Shown in pieces: positions 61,462 to 64,000 of a stretch of 64,000 nt of DNA. A program made the position numbers and the translations under genes. The number at the start of each line of letters is the position of its first letter. Position 1 is the first letter of the stretch. Source of the DNA: JARIHD01 sp963815935 (GTDB lineage Bacteria; Patescibacteriota; Saccharimonadia; Saccharimonadales; UBA4665); NCBI GenBank assembly GCA_963815935.1, contig CAWFIL010000008.1:62001-126000 (forward strand), written 5' to 3'. The notes beneath the pieces are model-generated. The model was not told where the DNA came from. It was given only the letters and a program-made list of their open reading frames with translations, and searched no databases.

Positions 61462-61489
61462 TTGACAAAACATAAGAATTATGTATAAT
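61462..61489 (+). promoter_or_regulatory. Fully consensus promoter of a small transcript
   Basis: TTGACA (61462-61467), 16-bp spacer, TATAAT (61484-61489), both exact matches to the sigma-70 consensus. It drives a roughly 230-nt transcript ending at the terminator at 61691-61724. Confidence 0.8.
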
Positions 61490-61554
61490 AATGGGTGTTG
61501 TGATCACAAACAAAAACTTCACAAAACAAAATAAAAACGAAAGGTCATATAACT

Positions 61555-61650
61555 ATGACAAAAAGGACAAAGAGCGGACTAGCATTCGAATTGTCACCAA
61601 CCAGTGACAAGCGATTCGTGCTTATCGACAGACTGCTTGGCAGAGCTTGA
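61555..61650 (+). CDS. 31-codon gene, possibly a frameshifted 45-codon gene
   Basis: ATG 61555 with GAAAGG 10 nt upstream; 31 codons end at TGA 61648. A +1 shift at CTT-GGC near 61636 would continue as LAELDNKYEELFQSC to TAG 61682-61684, seven bases before the terminator stem. The extension forms a natural amphipathic helix, so the intact protein was probably about 45 residues and one base has been gained (or a programmed shift occurs). A perfect hairpin TGTCAC-CAACCA-GTGACA lies within the gene. The promoter-terminator pair could also make a regulatory RNA. No family known. Confidence 0.5.
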   Translation: MTKRTKSGLAFELSPTSDKRFVLIDRLLGRA

Positions 61651-61690
61651 TAACAAGTACGAAGAGTTGTTCCAGAGTTGTTAGTCAATA

Positions 61691-61725
61691 AAAAAGAAGG
61701 CCCTGTTGCTCGGGCCTTCTTTTTG
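61691..61725 (+). terminator. Strong intrinsic terminator
   Basis: AAAAAGAAGGCCC-loop-GGGCCTTCTTTT, a 12-13-bp stem, followed by a T-run; also able to act for the converging gene. Confidence 0.92.
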
Positions 61726-61740
61726 GTTGGCGAAGCGGAA

Positions 61741-62061
61741 CTAGAGGGGTTTATAACCATATTTAGCTACTCGCGCTTCGATATCGGCATATGTTTTGCC
61801 TGCCAGAATGCCTCCGGCGATCGTGTCGTCGTTGGTCACGTCGGCTAAACAGAAATCGGGCATGACAAACTGATCCATATCGGCCCGGGTTTGGAATTCG
61901 AACTCGATAATGACCAGACCCTTGAGGGCGCCTTCAAATATATCTACCTCGGCCGTAAACCCCCGGTAGGGCAGATAGTAGCGGGTTTTAGCCAACTCGC
62001 GGCCGTCTCCTTGCGCCAGTGCGTCATACTCTTCGCGTGTCAGCGCGACATTCTCCTCCAT
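61741..62061 (-). pseudogene. CYTH-domain protein, 5'-truncated
   Basis: 106 residues from the first ATG. TRYYLPYRGFTAEVDIFEGALKGLVIIEFEF is the second half of a CYTH fold (triphosphate tunnel metalloenzyme/adenylate-cyclase-like). The diagnostic N-terminal EIERKF strand is missing; complete members have about 150-190 residues. The frame stays open upstream to 62166 with CYTH-like residues (IIAFTKK) but no start codon, and this region also holds the transposase promoter. Thus its 5' end was probably removed by insertion of the IS. Confidence 0.7.
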
Positions 62062-62119
62062 TTGGATGCCGGCATTAGTGGGGTCGGTGGCGGTCTTTTT
62101 TGTAAAGGCAATTATACAG

Positions 62120-62148
62120 TTGACAAACCCATTTAGATACTCTACACT
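62120..62148 (+). promoter_or_regulatory. Transposase promoter
   Basis: TTGACA (62120-62125), 17-bp spacer, TACACT (62143-62148). It ends 6 nt before the ATG, so the transposase mRNA would be leaderless. Confidence 0.65.
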
Positions 62149-62154
62149 GTTAGT

Positions 62155-63045
62155 ATGACATTGTTAGAGTTTCAACAAAAATTCGGTACCGAGGAAGCTT
62201 GTGCGCAACATCTGGAGCAAGCCCGGTGGGGTAAAGACGGTGAGAACCGCTTTTGCCCACACTGTGGTTCTATCAAGACCTATAAGTTTACCAGCGGTAA
62301 ACTATTTAAATGCAGTGACTGCCGGAAACAATTCAGCGTAAAAGTTGGCACAATGTTTACAGACAGTCATGTGCCATTATACAAATGGTATTTGGCTTTA
62401 TATCTATCCTTTTCATTGAAAAAAGGTATTAGCTCTATACAGCTCAGTAAATACTTAGGCGTTACACAAGGAACGGCTTGGTTTATGCTGCAACGTATAC
62501 GCAACACTATTATTGACTCAGGTAATGCCCAACTACTCGGAGATGTGCAGATTGATGAAACCTACATCGGTGGTCGTCATCATGACAATAAGCGAGGTCG
62601 TGGGGCAACTGGCAAAACTCCAGTTGTCGGAATGGTTGTGCCAAAAGGTCAGCTTCGTATGCAAGCTACTACTGATACTAGGGCTCGCACTATCAAGCCA
62701 CTTATCCGCAAGAATGTACAAATCGGCAGTAGGGTGATGACCGACGAATACCGCTCATACAACGGTTTACAAAAAGACGGCTACAACCACCAAAAAGTCA
62801 ACCATAGCGCAAAAGAATGGGTCAACGAAATGGCAACAACTAATGCCATTGAGGGTGTTTGGAAGCATTTGAAGGCTGGCATCGACGCTATCTATATTCA
62901 TGTTAGCCCGAAGCACCTGCAGCTATATTGCAATGAGTATCAGTACCGCTACAATACACGAGATATGGATGACTTTGCGCGGTTTGAAGCATGGTTTGGG
63001 TTATGTACAGGTAACTTAAGGTATAAGGAGTTGGTAAATGGCTGA
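62155..63045 (+). CDS. IS1595-family transposase (ISXO2-like)
   Basis: 296 residues. N-terminal zinc ribbon CPHC...CSDC (about 38-62), helical DNA-binding part (SIQLSKYLGVTQGTAWFMLQRI), then the DDE catalytic core with VQIDETYIGG, VMTDEYRSY and the Glu in NAIEGVWKHLK. Length and layout are complete, so it may be active. Its last 8 nt overlap dinD, whose AAGGAG Shine-Dalgarno (63025-63030) lies inside this gene. Confidence 0.93.
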   Translation: MTLLEFQQKFGTEEACAQHLEQARWGKDGENRFCPHCGSIKTYKFTSGKLFKCSDCRKQFSVKVGTMFTDSHVPLYKWYLALYLSFSLKKGISSIQLSKYLGVTQGTAWFMLQRIRNTIIDSGNAQLLGDVQIDETYIGGRHHDNKRGRGATGKTPVVGMVVPKGQLRMQATTDTRARTIKPLIRKNVQIGSRVMTDEYRSYNGLQKDGYNHQKVNHSAKEWVNEMATTNAIEGVWKHLKAGIDAIYIHVSPKHLQLYCNEYQYRYNTRDMDDFARFEAWFGLCTGNLRYKELVNG

Positions 63046-63937
63046 TGACACGTTAGATGGTGTTGAAGGTTTTGAAGTTATAAAGGTCAGGATCAAGGAT
63101 ACTGAGTGCTGGTCGGCGCGAGAGCTAATGCCGCTACTAGGCTATGAAAAGTGGGAAACCTTTTCAAATGTTATTCAGAAGGCGCAAACAGCTTGTGCTA
63201 ACAGCGGGCAGGCTGTGGATAAGCATTTTTTCCCGATAACAGGAAAAAATGACGGTAAGGGGAGACCATCGGAAGATTTCATGCTTACGCGCTATGCATG
63301 TTATTTAGTCGCGCAAAATGGAAGCTCAAGAAAACCACAGGTTGCCTTTGCGCAGACATATTTTGCTGTGCAGACTTTGAGACAGGAAGAGTATGACAGA
63401 CTACCCGATAGCGATAAGAGGCTGTACGTACGGACTCAGGTTAAAGAAGGCACTAAAAAACTTAACTCTTCCGCCAAGCAGCACGGAGTCAGGAACTACG
63501 CCTACTTCCATAATGCTGGCTATAAAGGGCTATACGGCATGTTTCTTGGTGATATTCGTAGAAGAAAGAGTATCGGTAATGACAACTTGCTAGACCGTGC
63601 TGGTACCACTGAACTGGCAGCTAACCTTTTCCGTATAACTCAAACAGAAGAAAGATTGCACAAAGATCTTGATGATGGCAAGCGCCACGGTCAACAAGGT
63701 GCAGAATTAGTGCACTATGAGATTGGTAGTAAAGTACGTCACGCAATTCAGGAGATAGGCGGTACTCTTCCAGAGAACTTACCTGCTGAAGAAAATATCA
63801 AGGAGTTAGAGAAACGTATTAAGAAGGACAATAAGGCATTGTTAAAACCTGCCGAGAAACCCCTTAAGTTGACTAACTCCAAGGGTTTTGAAGACACACT
63901 TGGTGTTATTGAACGTCATAAACCCAAGAACACGTAA
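63038..63937 (+). CDS. dinD: DNA-damage-inducible protein D-like (DinD)
   Basis: 299 residues, similar to E. coli DinD along its length: WSARELMPLLGYEKWETF, LTRYACYLVAQNG, AFAQTYFAVQTLRQEEYDRL, GTTELAANLFRITQTEERL and VRHAIQEIGGTLPENLP. The N-terminus is a BRO/KilA-C-like DNA-binding fold. In E. coli, DinD is SOS-induced and inhibits RecA filaments. Here it lacks its own promoter and is coupled to the transposase by an 8-nt overlap and an internal AAGGAG 7 nt before its ATG, so it is likely an IS passenger. Confidence 0.9.
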   Translation: MADDTLDGVEGFEVIKVRIKDTECWSARELMPLLGYEKWETFSNVIQKAQTACANSGQAVDKHFFPITGKNDGKGRPSEDFMLTRYACYLVAQNGSSRKPQVAFAQTYFAVQTLRQEEYDRLPDSDKRLYVRTQVKEGTKKLNSSAKQHGVRNYAYFHNAGYKGLYGMFLGDIRRRKSIGNDNLLDRAGTTELAANLFRITQTEERLHKDLDDGKRHGQQGAELVHYEIGSKVRHAIQEIGGTLPENLPAEENIKELEKRIKKDNKALLKPAEKPLKLTNSKGFEDTLGVIERHKPKNT

Positions 63938-64000
63938 GACTTTAAAGATCACTTTTCCCTATATTGCAAACTGAGCAGAGTGTTTGAAGATTATTCAGTA

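Larger units (their letters stand above)
62110..64000 (+). mobile_element. IS1595-family element with dinD passenger, right end not in window
   Basis: Transposase at 62155 with its own promoter at 62120-62148, followed by an overlapping dinD gene. The left boundary is estimated from the break in CYTH coding at about 62110-62120; the terminal inverted repeat cannot be confirmed because no inverted copy of this sequence lies before base 64000. Confidence 0.5.

Noticed and set aside
1..64000. UGA recoding as in SR1/Gracilibacteria
   Set aside because: Several clear genes end with TGA exactly at operon overlaps (5646, 9147, 52083, 53980), so TGA is a stop.
1..64000. CRISPR array, integrase, plasmid or replication origin
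   Set aside because: No spaced direct repeats, no Cas-like or integrase-like proteins, and no origin-like iteron cluster were seen.

Overview
The window looks like a chromosome segment of a Patescibacteria/CPR bacterium, most likely Candidatus Saccharibacteria (TM7). This is inferred from protein style and gene content; there is no rRNA here to prove it. Supporting signs are many single-pass surface proteins of unknown function, eukaryote-like phosphomannomutase, endonuclease Q, short intergenic gaps and a reduced metabolic repertoire. UGA is used as an ordinary stop codon (for example at 5646, 9147 and 40477), which argues against the SR1/Gracilibacteria code. No gene-free stretch exceeds 300 bases.

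Layout. (1) 1-30.2 kb is a surface-glycan region. It holds a Wzm/Wzt-type ABC exporter, an O-antigen-ligase-like protein, about eight glycosyltransferases, two methyltransferases, a Gfo/Idh/MocA oxidoreductase, GDP-mannose synthesis (mannose-1-phosphate guanylyltransferase plus phosphomannomutase), GalE, a PIG-V-like mannosyltransferase, GtrA/GtrB-like proteins, GlmS and a polyprenyl-phosphate sugar-1-phosphate transferase. Embedded in it are a secreted protein with a lysozyme-like head and three Ig-like repeats, and an anchored partner. (2) 30.3-33.3 kb has gtrA plus a stand-alone LexA-type DNA-binding protein, then a cobalamin riboswitch with a terminator in front of a 540-residue zinc-ribbon protein of unknown function, then a 30-codon gene with its own promoter, strong Shine-Dalgarno and terminator. 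(3) 33.4-59 kb is mixed housekeeping: DsbA-like, CBS protein, AspRS, PyrB behind a structured attenuator-like leader, HhH-GPD glycosylases, MazG, NUDIX, a drug-type ABC exporter, ImmA/IrrE, HIT, Dus, endonuclease Q and a broken UvrD. (4) 59-60 kb has tRNA-Ile(CAU), FtsB/DivIC-like and initiator tRNA-fMet. (5) 60-64 kb looks accessory: two HAD proteins, a tiny gene with an apparent frameshift, a 5'-truncated CYTH gene and an IS1595-family transposase whose 3' end overlaps a dinD gene.

How the genes work together. The first 30 kb can make activated sugars, assemble a lipid-linked glycan, modify it, export it through Wzm/Wzt and ligate it to the surface. Endonuclease Q, the adjacent (damaged) UvrD helicase, the AlkA-like and MutY-like glycosylases, MazG and NUDIX form a scattered DNA-repair and nucleotide-sanitation set.

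The strongest non-coding observations are: a riboswitch controlling an orphan gene; thirteen start codons that sit exactly 6-7 nt after a TANNNT -10 box, suggesting widespread leaderless mRNAs; a structured pyrB leader; and a transposase-dinD overlap suggesting a passenger gene.
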